Shown here: piece by piece, positions 8,655 to 17,355 of the stretch
How the letters are laid out: each line of letters starts with the position of its first letter
Numbering within the stretch: position 1 is the stretch's first letter
NCBI GenBank assembly: GCA_025351005.1
Contig: JANXWS010000031.1
Coordinates: forward strand, 1 to 61,747
DNA: 61,747 bases
Direction: 5' to 3'
DNA from: Pseudomonadota bacterium
GTDB lineage: Bacteria; Pseudomonadota; Gammaproteobacteria; Steroidobacterales; Steroidobacteraceae
The notes under the pieces: model-generated
Told to the model about the DNA's origin: nothing
What the model saw: only the letters and a program-made list of their open reading frames with translations
Database searches by the model: none
Position numbers and translations under genes: made by a program

Positions 8655-9070
8655 TAGAGTTGCTTCCTGAACCGCCCGTTTCCTCGGAGGACTGCGTCAT
8701 GCTCGGCAAGCGGTCCTTGATACTCCGCCCTTGCTCGCCGTGGGAGACGTAGAGTGCGGACCCGAAGTCAAGGTCTGGAGCATCGGCGCCTATACCCCGA
8801 GCAGCTTCATCGGCGGATGATCCGTGAAAAGGTGACCGCCGCAGGTCTTGCACGACTCGCGGAAGCGGCTTGGCGTCCTGCTACAGGTAGCAACATTGCT
8901 CTCGCCCTTGGTAACCTTCAGGGCGTCCAAATTCCGCGGCGTGACGCGCTTGAGGGAACGGCGGACCAGTGGCAGCACGACTCGCAGTGACAGGACCCCA
9001 TCGCTGCGGGCTCGCCGCATGCCGAGAACTCGGCCGCGCCACAGAAGCGATTCCCCTCTTTGTCGCTCAC
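8655..9070 (-). pseudogene. Decayed GFA/CENP-V-like zinc protein
   Basis: Three frames in succession rebuild one member of the glutathione-dependent formaldehyde-activating (GFA)/CENP-V fold family. From a possible GTG at 9070 the first frame reads F-C-G-A-A-E-F, then G-E-P-A-A-M-G-S-C-H-C-E-S-C. From about 8947 another frame reads A-L-K-V-T-K-G-E and C-K-T-C-G-G-H-L-F-T-D-H-P-P. From about 8790 a third frame reads D-L-D-F-G-S-A-L-Y-V-S-H-G-E, S-I-K-D-R-L-P and E-E-T-G-G-S-G. These are the expected zinc cysteines and C-terminal motifs in the correct order. At least two frameshifts, plus an in-frame stop after K-L-L-G-V, inactivate it. Confidence 0.75.
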
Positions 9071-9324
9071 CGGGATCCCGTCTCAATTGGCAGGCACCGA
9101 ATCATGCCGTCGGCTGTCATTTCTGACAACTCCCTCGCGGCGAGCACCGGAATGACGACCGTGCCGGCTGCGTCGGTGTCCTGTGGCTGGCGCACCGTCC
9201 CGCACGGACGCTCGCGGCGGGGCTCCTGCAGGAACCGACCGTCGGCCTTGATCGATCCACACCGGTCGAAATACGCTGTCCGCACGGCCGCTGCCGACCG
9301 ATGTGGCGGCCGGCGGGAGGCGTG

Positions 9325-11151
9325 ATGAACCGTAGGAAGGTGCTGCAAGGTGTCGCTGCACTGCCGCTCGTGCCGTGGCACCGCGCGTTCGGGTCCGCAG
9401 CCGCGTTTGCGCCGCTCGGCGACCGGCGTGTCCGACCCGGTGATCCGTCGTGGCCGAGCGCCGCTCGCTGGGAGCAACTCAATCAGGCCGTGGGCGGACG
9501 GCTGCTCAGGCCGGCGCCTCTCGCGGGCGACTGCGCCTCCGACCGGGGCGCTGCGGCCTGCACCGACGTCGTGAGAAACCTGCGCAATCCCTACTTTATC
9601 GGCGACCATGTATCCGGCACGCAGGTATCCGGCTGGTTGGACGCCTGGACACCGGCGCCAAGCGCCTACGCGGTCGCCGCGCGCAGTCCGGCCGATGTCG
9701 CGGCGGCCGTCACGTTCGCTCGGCAGAAGAACGTGCGCCTCGTCGTCAAGGGCGGCGGGCACAGCTACCAGGGCACGTCCAACGTTGCCGACTCCCTGCT
9801 CGTCTGGACCCGCGCCATGCACGAGATCAGGCTGCACGATGGCTTCGTCGCCGATGGCTGCGAGGCTGTGCAGGCGCCGACGCCAGCGGTCACGATTGAG
9901 AGTGGCGCGATGTGGATCGACGCCTACGACGCCGTCACGACCAAGGGTGGCCGCTACGTTCAGGGCGGCGGCTGCGCGACCGTCGGCGTCGCAGGCCTCA
10001 TCCAGAGCGGCGGCTTCGGGTCGTTCTCCAAGCGTTTCGGCATGGCGGCCGCGTCCTTGCTGCAGGCCGAGATCGTCACCGCGGACGGTGTCGTCCGCAC
10101 CATCAACGCCCGCAACAACGCGGACTTGTTCTGGGCCGTCAAGGGCGGCGGCGGCGGCAGCCTCGGTGTCCTCACGAAGCTCACGCTGCGAACCCACGAG
10201 TTGCCGGCCACGTTCGGCGCGGTTAGCGGCAGGATCAAGGCGAATTCCGATTCGGCGTTCGGGCGACTGATAGGTCGGTTCGTCGCCTTCTACGCCGACA
10301 GCCTGTTCAACCCCCACTGGGGCGAAAGCGTTTCCGTCCGGCCGGACAACACGTTGCAGCTCTCGCTGGTGAGCGAGAGCCTGGATGCGGCGCAGCAAGC
10401 CGACATCTGGAAGCCGTTCCTGGACTGGGTCGGCGCCTCGCCGGGCGACTATGCATTCGACGAGGGTCCCGACATCGGCAGCATCCCGGCCAGGGGATGG
10501 TGGGACGCCGAGGGCCGGCAGAAGAGGGGCTCGAAGGCGATGATCGCCGACGACCGGCCGGGAGCGCCTGGGGCGCATGCGTGGTGGGCCGGGGACCAGG
10601 AGCAGGTGGGCGCATTTATCCACGGCTACGACTCCGTGTGGCTGCCCGCCGCCCTGCTGCGCGGCCACCAGCGCGCGCGTCTCACCGCGGCGCTGGTCGC
10701 GGCGAGTCGCTACATGCCGGTCGGACTCCATTTCAACAAGGGACTTGCCGGTGCGCCGGCTGACGCGGTCGCGGCCGCCCGCCGGACGGCGACCAACCCC
10801 GACGTCCTCGACGCATTCGCCCTGTGCATCATCGCGACCGGCGCCGCCCCGCAATACCCGGGGCTTCCCGGCGCTGCTGACCCAACCCGGGCCCACCAGA
10901 ACTCTGTCGCCGTAGACAAGGCGACCGCCGAGCTGCGCCGGATCGCGCCGCAGGCGGGTTCCTACGTCTCGGAAAGCAACTACTTCAATGACTCGTGGCG
11001 CCAGGCCTTCTGGGGAACGAACTACCCGAGGTTGCGCGCCACCAAGGCGAAGTACGACGCCGGTGGACTGTTCATCGTGCACCACGGCGTCGGCAGCGAG
11101 GACTGGAGCGCCGATGGCTTCGTCCGGGCGGACGTGCGTTCCCGCGATTGA
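9325..11151 (+). CDS. Tat-exported FAD-linked oxidase, berberine-bridge-enzyme type
   Basis: The 608-residue protein belongs to the VAO/PCMH flavoprotein superfamily. The N-terminus starts M-N-R-R-K-V-L-Q-G-V, a twin-arginine signal, so the folded flavoprotein should be exported. The FAD domain carries V-K-G-G-G-H-S-Y-Q-G with H146, and G-G-G-C-A-T-V-G-V-A-G with C217. In relatives this His/Cys pair holds FAD by two covalent bonds. The C-terminal berberine-bridge segment Y-F-N-D-S-W-R-Q-A-F-W-G is present near residues 555-570. Family members oxidise sugars, alkaloids or alcohols with oxygen. The ATG at 9325 is preferred over 9301 because it begins the signal peptide. It is transcribed alone and the substrate is unknown. 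Confidence 0.85.
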   Translation: MNRRKVLQGVAALPLVPWHRAFGSAAAFAPLGDRRVRPGDPSWPSAARWEQLNQAVGGRLLRPAPLAGDCASDRGAAACTDVVRNLRNPYFIGDHVSGTQVSGWLDAWTPAPSAYAVAARSPADVAAAVTFARQKNVRLVVKGGGHSYQGTSNVADSLLVWTRAMHEIRLHDGFVADGCEAVQAPTPAVTIESGAMWIDAYDAVTTKGGRYVQGGGCATVGVAGLIQSGGFGSFSKRFGMAAASLLQAEIVTADGVVRTINARNNADLFWAVKGGGGGSLGVLTKLTLRTHELPATFGAVSGRIKANSDSAFGRLIGRFVAFYADSLFNPHWGESVSVRPDNTLQLSLVSESLDAAQQADIWKPFLDWVGASPGDYAFDEGPDIGSIPARGWWDAEGRQKRGSKAMIADDRPGAPGAHAWWAGDQEQVGAFIHGYDSVWLPAALLRGHQRARLTAALVAASRYMPVGLHFNKGLAGAPADAVAAARRTATNPDVLDAFALCIIATGAAPQYPGLPGAADPTRAHQNSVAVDKATAELRRIAPQAGSYVSESNYFNDSWRQAFWGTNYPRLRATKAKYDAGGLFIVHHGVGSEDWSADGFVRADVRSRD

Positions 11152-11202
11152 CCAGTGCAGGCAGGCCCAGTGCAGTCGGCCGGGTGGCCGGACTGCGCTG
11201 CG

Positions 11203-12624
11203 TCACCGGATCGAGGCGATCAGTTCGTCCGGATCGTAGACGTGCCCAGCCCTAATGACGCGATAGATCTGGCTGGCATTGTTGATGTCGACCGTCGGAT
11301 CGGCGCTCAGTAGCACAAGATCCGCCGTCTGTCCCGGCACGATGCGCCCGGACGTGGCGTCGCGGCGCGCGGCGCGCGCACCGGTGACTGTGGCTGCACG
11401 CAGCACCTGCAACGGCGTCAGCCCGGCCTCCTGCATCAGGGCCATCTCGCGAAAGACCGACGGCCCGTGCAGCGTCCCGATGTTGCCGGCGTCGGTTCCC
11501 ATCACAACCGGAATGCCTGCATCGTGGACGGTCTTGAGGTTCCGCAGCATCATGGTGGGCGACGGCGGCGCATGCGCTTCGTCGAGCAGCTTCGTCAGCC
11601 GCGGTGGCAGCAAGTCCCGGGGCAGATGCGCGATCCCGGCCATCATCGCTAAGATCTGCGGGTCGGCGAGGCGCGCTTCGGCGGCCGTCGGCCGCCACAA
11701 TCCGGCGAAGGCATAGCCATAGCCGGAGTGCACCCAGAGCGTCGGGCAATAAAGCGCCCGGTTCCGCTTCATCAGCGCAATGAAGTCCCCGTCGACCGGC
11801 TCGTCCTCGACCGAATGCACCAGGTAATCGGCGCCCGCCCGAAGTGCGGCCTTCGCGGTCTCGAGCTCGGTGGCGTGGACCGCGAGCGGCACGCCCGCCT
11901 TGTGGGCAGCGGATCCGACCGCCGCGACGATCGCCTCCTGGGCGGCGAGGTCGGTGCCCGGCCGATGAATGAACCAGACCTTGACGTAGTCGGGCTTGCG
12001 CGGCAGCAAGCGCGCGACCAGCGCCAGTGCCTCATCGACCGAATCGGTCCTGACGATCGGCGGGTCGTCAAGCTCGAGCTTGGGGTCGCCGACCATCGAG
12101 ATCAGCGGTCCGGCCACTGCGACATGCGGCGCGACCGCCGCATTGGCGGCCGCGGTCCGGACGTCGAAGTTCCAGAACGGCCCGCCGACGTCGACGACTG
12201 ACGTGACTCCGCTCGCGATCCACACCTTGAAGGTGGCCGGCAGGCGCGCCTTGTTGCGGGCGACCTCCTGCGCATAGGGCACGACGGCCGTGAGGTCCAT
12301 GGTGTCGGGACGCGTGTAGATGTTGCCCGACTGAAAGAAGTGGACGTGGCCATCGATGAGGCCGGGAATGATCCACTTGCCGCTGGCATCGAGCAGCCGC
12401 GCGCCGGCGGGCACCCGGACGGCGGACGCCGCCCCGATGCTCATGATTCGATCACCGTCGAGGATTATCGTCGCATCGGGCTCGATCGCGTCGCCGGCCG
12501 GGCGCACCGGGTGCACGACGGTACCGTGGATGACAGCGAGATAGCGCGGTGACGACGCGGCAACGGCGGCGTGGCCGCCGAGCGCGGCGATCAAGCAGAT
12601 GGCGAACCGGCGCATCATGGCCAT
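11203..12624 (-). CDS. Secreted imidazolonepropionase-like amidohydrolase
   Basis: A second amidohydrolase-superfamily protein, about 473 residues, with a signal peptide (1 to about 23, ending A-A-V-A-A). The fold markers are H93-V-H95 in D-G-H-V-H, a possible bridging lysine in D-Y-V-K-V-W-F, histidines in A-V-H-A-T-E and L-V-H-S-V-E-D, and the last-strand aspartate in M-G-T-D-A-G-N. It is closer to imidazolonepropionase-like or prolidase-like enzymes than to the YtcJ type at 2.4-4.1 kb. I chose ATG 12624 because GAGG lies five bases upstream. The gene converges with the flavin oxidase gene (51 bases between stops). A role in hydrolysing a cyclic amide or peptide-like substrate is inferred only from the family. 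Confidence 0.83.
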   Translation of the reverse strand: MAMMRRFAICLIAALGGHAAVAASSPRYLAVIHGTVVHPVRPAGDAIEPDATIILDGDRIMSIGAASAVRVPAGARLLDASGKWIIPGLIDGHVHFFQSGNIYTRPDTMDLTAVVPYAQEVARNKARLPATFKVWIASGVTSVVDVGGPFWNFDVRTAAANAAVAPHVAVAGPLISMVGDPKLELDDPPIVRTDSVDEALALVARLLPRKPDYVKVWFIHRPGTDLAAQEAIVAAVGSAAHKAGVPLAVHATELETAKAALRAGADYLVHSVEDEPVDGDFIALMKRNRALYCPTLWVHSGYGYAFAGLWRPTAAEARLADPQILAMMAGIAHLPRDLLPPRLTKLLDEAHAPPSPTMMLRNLKTVHDAGIPVVMGTDAGNIGTLHGPSVFREMALMQEAGLTPLQVLRAATVTGARAARRDATSGRIVPGQTADLVLLSADPTVDINNASQIYRVIRAGHVYDPDELIASIR

Positions 12625-12724
12625 GACCACCTCGAGCGGCAGCCATTAGCCGCCAGCCGTTGCCCGGCGTTTCCGGGCCCGCGAACCTCGCCGCGGCGGC
12701 CGCGCGGGCGCGAGTGGCGCGCTG

Positions 12725-13543
12725 CTAGTGCTGTTTGCCGTCGTTCAGAGGATACGGGGTCGCGCCGCCCGACTCGAGGCCGCGACTGTCGGGCGGCGCC
12801 GTGCCTGTTGGCGCGGCGACCGCGGCCGACGGCCCGGCAGGAGCCGCAACCGAGGTCCCATCGCCACCGTGCGGCAGGCGCCGGAGGGCATCCAGCAGGC
12901 GCTGCGCACTCGCGGGCGGGGCCGGCGCACCGCTTGCCATGATGTCTGATGCGAGCGCGCCCGGCCGCTGGTAGTAGGAGGCATTCGCCGCGTTGTTCAT
13001 GGCGATCACGGTGCCGTCGATGGCGATGCCGGCGAACAGCCCCTTGGAGCGCGAGTAGGAGTACACCTCGGCGCCGCCGATATCGGTCGCACCCGACACC
13101 TGCCGCCCGACCGGGCCGACCGCAACCGACGCATCGGCGCCAAGGGTCAGTTTGCCGCCGGTCACGCCTTCGACGCTGCGCCGGGTCGTAAACACGAGCA
13201 CGATGTCGCTCGCCTGCAGGCCGGCCTGCCAGCCGAAGCTGCCGCCGAACAGCCGAATGAAGACCGGATTGCTCCACCGGCCCTGGCTGTCGCGCACCGT
13301 CAGCACGCCGGCGCCACCGCGCCCGCCGACGCCAAGCCCGACCTTGATGACCGCCGGCATGATCGCGATACCCTGGGCCCTCTGCAGCAGCCAGTCCGGG
13401 ATCGCCTCGTCCGGCATGGACTGCGTCTCCTCGAGCACCTGCGTAGCGACCAGCAGGCGCGCCTCTTCGCGCGCGCCGGCCAACGCGGCGCCATTTGCGG
13501 CCAGCAAGAGCGCCACCGAAACGAGCCAAGGTCGCGCCGTCAT
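12725..13543 (-). CDS. SYLF (Ysc84)-domain periplasmic protein
   Basis: The product is 272 residues with a signal peptide (1-23, A-L-A-G). The SYLF/Ysc84 lipid-binding domain spans about 25-205. I see the A-x-G-I-A-I-M-P strand, the glycine-rich G-L-G-V-G-G-R-G-G-A-G-V-L turn, the F-G-G-S-F-G-W-Q-A-G segment and S-R-S-K-G-L-F-A-G-I-A-I-D-G. A proline- and alanine-rich tail of about 60 residues follows and looks disordered. Eukaryotic relatives bind phosphoinositides. The bacterial role is unknown. It lies between the amidohydrolase and apbE genes with no close operon partner. Confidence 0.82.
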   Translation of the reverse strand: MTARPWLVSVALLLAANGAALAGAREEARLLVATQVLEETQSMPDEAIPDWLLQRAQGIAIMPAVIKVGLGVGGRGGAGVLTVRDSQGRWSNPVFIRLFGGSFGWQAGLQASDIVLVFTTRRSVEGVTGGKLTLGADASVAVGPVGRQVSGATDIGGAEVYSYSRSKGLFAGIAIDGTVIAMNNAANASYYQRPGALASDIMASGAPAPPASAQRLLDALRRLPHGGDGTSVAAPAGPSAAVAAPTGTAPPDSRGLESGGATPYPLNDGKQH

Positions 13544-13686
13544 GAGTGATCCCCTGTTACTGCGCCAATGGTCCTGACAGACCTCGGAATCCCGCCGGGG
13601 TTCCACGCGCGGATCATAACCGAGCGCGAGGCGCGCTGCGTCAATAGTCCGTTCGGCGGATAATGACCGTCCACTGAGGAGTCCCG

Positions 13687-14664
13687 ATGCAGCTGATCGT
13701 CCGCCTGGCTGTCCTGTTGGTGTCGCTGTTTGCAGTCAGTCAGGCGCATGCCGACTGGGTGCGGCGCGAAGAGACGATCATGGGGACGCTCATCTACGTC
13801 GAGGCATGGCACGACGACCCGGTGCAGGGCGAGCAGGCGCTCGATGCAGTGATGGCGGACATGAAGCGTATCGACCGGCTGATGAGCCATTTCCGGCCGG
13901 ACAGCGAGCTGTCGCAGATCAACATGCACGGCGCGACCGCGCCAGTGCCGGTCGCGACCGAGCTGTTCGACCTGATCCGCACCTCGATCCACTACTCCGA
14001 GATCACCGAAGGCGCGTTCGACATCAGCTACGCGAGCGTCGGCTACCTCTATGACTACGCGCGGCGCGTGCGGCCGACCGAAGCCGAGATCGAGGCGGCA
14101 TTACCCGGGGTCAACTATCGCAACCTGATCCTGGATGCGGACCACCATGCTGTCGGCTTCGCGCGCGAAGGCATGCGCATTGACCTCGGCGGCATAGCCA
14201 AGGGCTACGCCTGTGACCGCGGTGTCGAGATCCTGAAGCGCTTCGGCATCTCACATGCGGTCGTGACTGCCGGCGGCGACACGCGCCTGCTCGGCGACCG
14301 GCGTGGCAAGCCGTGGATCATCGGCATCCGCCATCCCGACGACAAGAACAAGGTGGTTCTCAGCATGCCGCTCGCCGACGTCGGCATCTCGACGTCAGGC
14401 GACTACGAGCATTACTTCGACGAGGGCGGCGTCCGCTACCACCACATCCTCGATCCGAGGACCGGTCACAGTCCGAACGGTGTGCGCAGCGTGACGATCA
14501 TCGGGCCGACCGCCACCGACACCGAAGGCTGGTCTAAGGGTGTCTTCATCAAGGGGCCGATCGAGGGATTCCGCCTGATCGAACAGTATCCGCAGATGGA
14601 CGCCGTGGTCGTCGATCGGAACGGCAAGGTCTGGTACACGAAGGGACTGGCGCCGCCGCCGTGA
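13687..14664 (+). CDS. apbE: ApbE FAD:protein FMN transferase
   Basis: ApbE moves FMN from FAD onto a threonine or serine of exported proteins such as NqrC and RnfG, in the periplasm. The 325-residue product has a signal peptide (about 1-22, S-Q-A-H-A) and the family marks: M-G-T-L near 32, D-L-G-G-I-A-K-G-Y-A near 160, A-G-G-D-T-R and the metal-site region H-I-L-D-P-R-T-G-H near 258. TGAGGAG six bases before ATG fixes the start. It converges tail to tail with the DUF3570 gene, whose product carries a DQVTGAS stretch like known flavinylation sites. No NqrC or RnfG homologue is visible in this window, so the partner is probably in the adjoining operon. Confidence 0.9.
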   Translation: MQLIVRLAVLLVSLFAVSQAHADWVRREETIMGTLIYVEAWHDDPVQGEQALDAVMADMKRIDRLMSHFRPDSELSQINMHGATAPVPVATELFDLIRTSIHYSEITEGAFDISYASVGYLYDYARRVRPTEAEIEAALPGVNYRNLILDADHHAVGFAREGMRIDLGGIAKGYACDRGVEILKRFGISHAVVTAGGDTRLLGDRRGKPWIIGIRHPDDKNKVVLSMPLADVGISTSGDYEHYFDEGGVRYHHILDPRTGHSPNGVRSVTIIGPTATDTEGWSKGVFIKGPIEGFRLIEQYPQMDAVVVDRNGKVWYTKGLAPPP

Positions 14665-14685
14665 CGGCCGGCGGCGCGGCGGGCG

Positions 14686-15870
14686 TCAGAACCAGACCGA
14701 CAGCAGGGCCTGGATCACGGTCGCGTTGAAGTGGTAGAGCGGCTCGGTGCCGGCCGGCAGCGTGCCCAGCGGCAGCCCCAGCGTCGCGTCGCGGAAGTTG
14801 TTGTAGCGATACATGATGTAGTCGAAATGCAGCGAGGCCGCCGCCTTCTTGATGCGCCAGTGCCGCGAGCGCAGGAAGTCGTACGAGAGCGCCACGCCGA
14901 CGGAATCGCTGGTCTGGGACGCCAGTTCCCGGTCGCGTCCCATGAAGTTCTGCTGGTTCTGGGCCTGGAAAAGGTCGGAGTAGAAGGACGCCGAATTCTG
15001 CCGGTACAACCGGTAATTGACGTCCCCGATCAGCGCTTCCTTCAGGAATGGCTGGCTATAGGCGACCTCTGCGGTGTGGGCGCGAATGCCCCAGGTGTCG
15101 AGGAAGTAGCGGTACTTGCCGGTGACCGCGCCGTGCCACGGCAGGTAATACTTGAGCCGGCTCGTGAGCGCGTTGCTGGTGCGGGTGCCGGGATAGATCT
15201 CGGCCGCGGTGTTGTAGCTGGCCGGGTTCAGGGTCGCCAGAAAGCGGTAGTCGCGGTAGGGGTTCTGCAGGTAGCCCTGTTCCGTGATCGCCTCGTAGTC
15301 GAATCCGCCGACAAGGTTGCGGCTCAGCACCTGCGACAGGCTCAGCGACCAGCTCTTGCGGTCGACGCGCGCGCGGAAGTTCGGGTCGCGCCGGTGGGTG
15401 GCTGCTTCGATCCGCGTGACGATGTCCCAGCCGCGGCTGGCGCCCAGCGTCACGCTGGTCATGTCGCCGAACATGTCCTGCTTGATCGCGACGTTGACGG
15501 TGCTCGAGTCGTAGTCGTTCTCGACGCTATTCTGGACGCCGGCCGTGTAAGTGGTCTTGCCATACAGGTAGTCGACGCTCAGCGTCTTCTTCTTGCGCTC
15601 TTCGCGCAGCGGACTCGCATGCACCACGATCATGTCGATCGAGGCGCCCGTCACCTGGTCCACCAGGAAGCCGGCGCTCACGGACACGGTGTCGGCGAAA
15701 TTCTTGCGCACCAGGATAGACGGTCCCTGCACGGTGATGCCGCCGCCCTCATACGTCTTCCACATGACGTCGGCGCGCTCGTCCGGCAGCACCCCGGCGA
15801 AGGCCCCAGCCGCGAACAAGAAAGCCACGGCGGCGGCCGCGAGATGCCGGAGCGCGAGGCGTGGCGTCAT
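14686..15870 (-). CDS. DUF3570 outer-membrane barrel protein with a flavinylation-like site
   Basis: The 394-residue protein has a signal peptide (1 to about 26), many alternating aromatic strands and a C-terminal phenylalanine (L-L-S-V-W-F), so it is predicted to be an outer-membrane beta-barrel of the DUF3570 family. Residues 71-77 read D-Q-V-T-G-A-S. The FMN-accepting sites of NqrC and RnfG share the D-x-[VI]-[ST]-G-A-[ST] pattern, in which the last residue takes the flavin, so S77 is a candidate. A second conserved-looking stretch, A-S-P-L-R-E-E-R, follows at 85-92. It is the last gene of the leftward operon, 29 bases after DUF4266, and abuts apbE. Covalent FMN is inferred, not shown. Confidence 0.82.
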   Translation of the reverse strand: MTPRLALRHLAAAAVAFLFAAGAFAGVLPDERADVMWKTYEGGGITVQGPSILVRKNFADTVSVSAGFLVDQVTGASIDMIVVHASPLREERKKKTLSVDYLYGKTTYTAGVQNSVENDYDSSTVNVAIKQDMFGDMTSVTLGASRGWDIVTRIEAATHRRDPNFRARVDRKSWSLSLSQVLSRNLVGGFDYEAITEQGYLQNPYRDYRFLATLNPASYNTAAEIYPGTRTSNALTSRLKYYLPWHGAVTGKYRYFLDTWGIRAHTAEVAYSQPFLKEALIGDVNYRLYRQNSASFYSDLFQAQNQQNFMGRDRELASQTSDSVGVALSYDFLRSRHWRIKKAAASLHFDYIMYRYNNFRDATLGLPLGTLPAGTEPLYHFNATVIQALLSVWF

Positions 15871-15899
15871 GGCAGCGTCATCCGTACCCTCGTGGCCAC

Positions 15900-16127
15900 T
15901 CAGTTGCAGCCGCAGCCGCCGCCGGTCTCGCCGGTCGCGCCGCGTGCACCCTCGCGATTTTCCCGCACCTCCGTGATGAACGAGGTCGAGATCGGGTCCC
16001 GGTCCCACTGCATGACGCGCGCCGCGAGATGCTCGCGTTCGTAGGGCTTCACCCACGGTTGCAGCCGCCCGCAGCCGCTGCCTGCCGCGACAAGGACCGC
16101 CAGTACCAGCCAGCGAGATACAGCCAT
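15900..16127 (-). CDS. DUF4266 small exported protein with a Gly-Cys tail
   Basis: A 75-residue protein of the DUF4266 family. It has an N-terminal export signal ending V-A-A-G-S-G-C, so it may be a lipoprotein with an imperfect lipobox. The conserved core reads Y-E-R-E-H-L-A-A-R-V-M and F-I-T-E-V-R-E-N-R-E-G-A-R-G. The C-terminus is G-G-G-C-G-C-N, two cysteines at the very end. It starts two bases after the TlpA-like gene stops, and DUF3570 follows. This suggests that its cysteines are substrates of that thioredoxin or hold a metal or cofactor at the inner face of the DUF3570 barrel. The function is unknown. Confidence 0.82.
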   Translation of the reverse strand: MAVSRWLVLAVLVAAGSGCGRLQPWVKPYEREHLAARVMQWDRDPISTSFITEVRENREGARGATGETGGGCGCN

Positions 16128-16129
16128 GG

Positions 16130-16639
16130 CTATTTCTCCCGCAGCAGCGTCCGGACCTGACTCAGGTACTCGTCCCCGTCACCCGGCTTGAAGCCGCGGT
16201 GCACCCAGCGCAGGACGCCGTGACGGTCGATCAGGGCGGTGCTTGGCATGCCGTCCACCCGGTACAGCTTGCTCACGGTGCTGTCGCCGTCGAAGAGGAT
16301 CGGAAACGACACCGGGGTCCCGGCAATGAATCCCTCGGCGTCCTTGGTGTCCGGCTCGACGTTTACGCCGAGCAGCGTGAAACCGGCGCTCTTGTATTTC
16401 CGGTAGATCTGGTCGAGCAGCGGGAATTCCTCGCGGCACGGACCGCACCAGGATGCCCAGAAATTGACCATGACGACCTGACCGCGCAGCTGCTCGAGCG
16501 ACATCGGTGCGCTGCCGCCCCGCAGCGGCAGCGCGAAGGCCGGCGCCGGCTGGCCGAGCGGGTCGGCCAGCGCCGACACCGTCGGCGTCATGCCAGCGGC
16601 TGCGAGACCCGCGGCGATGCACAGTGCCTTCATGCTCAT
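16130..16639 (-). CDS. TlpA-like periplasmic thiol-disulfide oxidoreductase
   Basis: The 169-residue product has a signal peptide (about 1-25) and a thioredoxin-fold domain of the TlpA/ResA kind. The active site W-C-G-P-C is at residues 64-68 (C65 and C68), and the cis-proline region is D-G-M-P-S-T. The central insertion typical of TlpA is present. Such proteins reduce periplasmic disulfides, often in apocytochrome c or copper-site assembly. It is placed between a beta-barrel lipoprotein gene and DUF4266. The haem-motif proteins of the same operon and the cysteine tail of DUF4266 are plausible clients. I chose ATG 16639; ATG 16633 is also possible. Confidence 0.85.
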   Translation of the reverse strand: MSMKALCIAAGLAAAGMTPTVSALADPLGQPAPAFALPLRGGSAPMSLEQLRGQVVMVNFWASWCGPCREEFPLLDQIYRKYKSAGFTLLGVNVEPDTKDAEGFIAGTPVSFPILFDGDSTVSKLYRVDGMPSTALIDRHGVLRWVHRGFKPGDGDEYLSQVRTLLREK

Positions 16640-16662
16640 GCGCGCCCCATCCTTCGTTGCCT

Positions 16663-17355
16663 TCAAAAGAACACCGTCACGCCGAGCGCCGTCTCCAGGT
16701 TGTGCGACGTCTTGTTGGTGCCGAGCAGATCCGTGTCGAAGACATGGTCGCGCACGTCTATGTGCGCGGCCAGCCAGTCGTTCAGCACCAGCCGGTAACC
16801 GGTGCCGAGCGTCACCGTGAAGTGGCTGTCGCCGGCGAAGTGGGTGGAGCCCACGCCGCCGATCACGTACAGCGCGGAATTGAACGCGCGCCGGCGGCCG
16901 ACGAACACCTCGCCCGGGAAAAGGTTATAGCCGAAGTCTATGCTGTAGTAAGTGAGTTTCCGCTGACTGTCGGTCAGCAGCTGCGCGCCGCCCGAGAGCC
17001 GCTCGTAGCTCGTCAGACTGGTCTTCGTCTGGCCTAGCAGGGCATCGGTGAAGAAGTCCTCGCTGATGTGATAGGTGAGCCGGGCCCCCACCACCGGGTT
17101 CACGCCGAAGTCCTCGGCGCTGTAGGTGCCGACGTACGGGCCGAGCTCGAAATTCGAGTTGCGGATTTTCGGCGTCTTGACCTTGCGGCGCACGACCTGC
17201 GGCTCGACGACCGCCGGCGTCGTGCCGTCCTCGGCGACGCTCGCCTCGACCGGCTGTTCGGCGGCGCGCGGCCTCTTGTGGAACGGCCACATAGAGCAGC
17301 CGCCGAGCGCGAGCGCCACCGCGCTCAGAAGAAGAACGCGAAGCCTGCTTTCCAT
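16663..17355 (-). CDS. Outer-membrane beta-barrel lipoprotein
   Basis: A 230-residue protein with a clear lipobox, L-A-L-G-G-C, at residues 15-20, then a low-complexity charged linker to about residue 70. The rest is alternating beta-strand sequence ending V-T-V-F-F. The strand pattern (G-P-Y-V-G-T-Y-S-A-E-D-F-G and T-L-G-T-G-Y-R-L-V-L-N-D-W-L-A-A-H) matches the small outer-membrane beta-barrel domain proteins that often accompany SH3-domain partners. The start overlaps the 3' end of the SH3 gene by 31 bases, which implies translational coupling. GAGG lies nine bases before the ATG. The function is unknown; a structural or anchoring role in the operon's complex is inferred. Confidence 0.75.
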   Translation of the reverse strand: MESRLRVLLLSAVALALGGCSMWPFHKRPRAAEQPVEASVAEDGTTPAVVEPQVVRRKVKTPKIRNSNFELGPYVGTYSAEDFGVNPVVGARLTYHISEDFFTDALLGQTKTSLTSYERLSGGAQLLTDSQRKLTYYSIDFGYNLFPGEVFVGRRRAFNSALYVIGGVGSTHFAGDSHFTVTLGTGYRLVLNDWLAAHIDVRDHVFDTDLLGTNKTSHNLETALGVTVFF

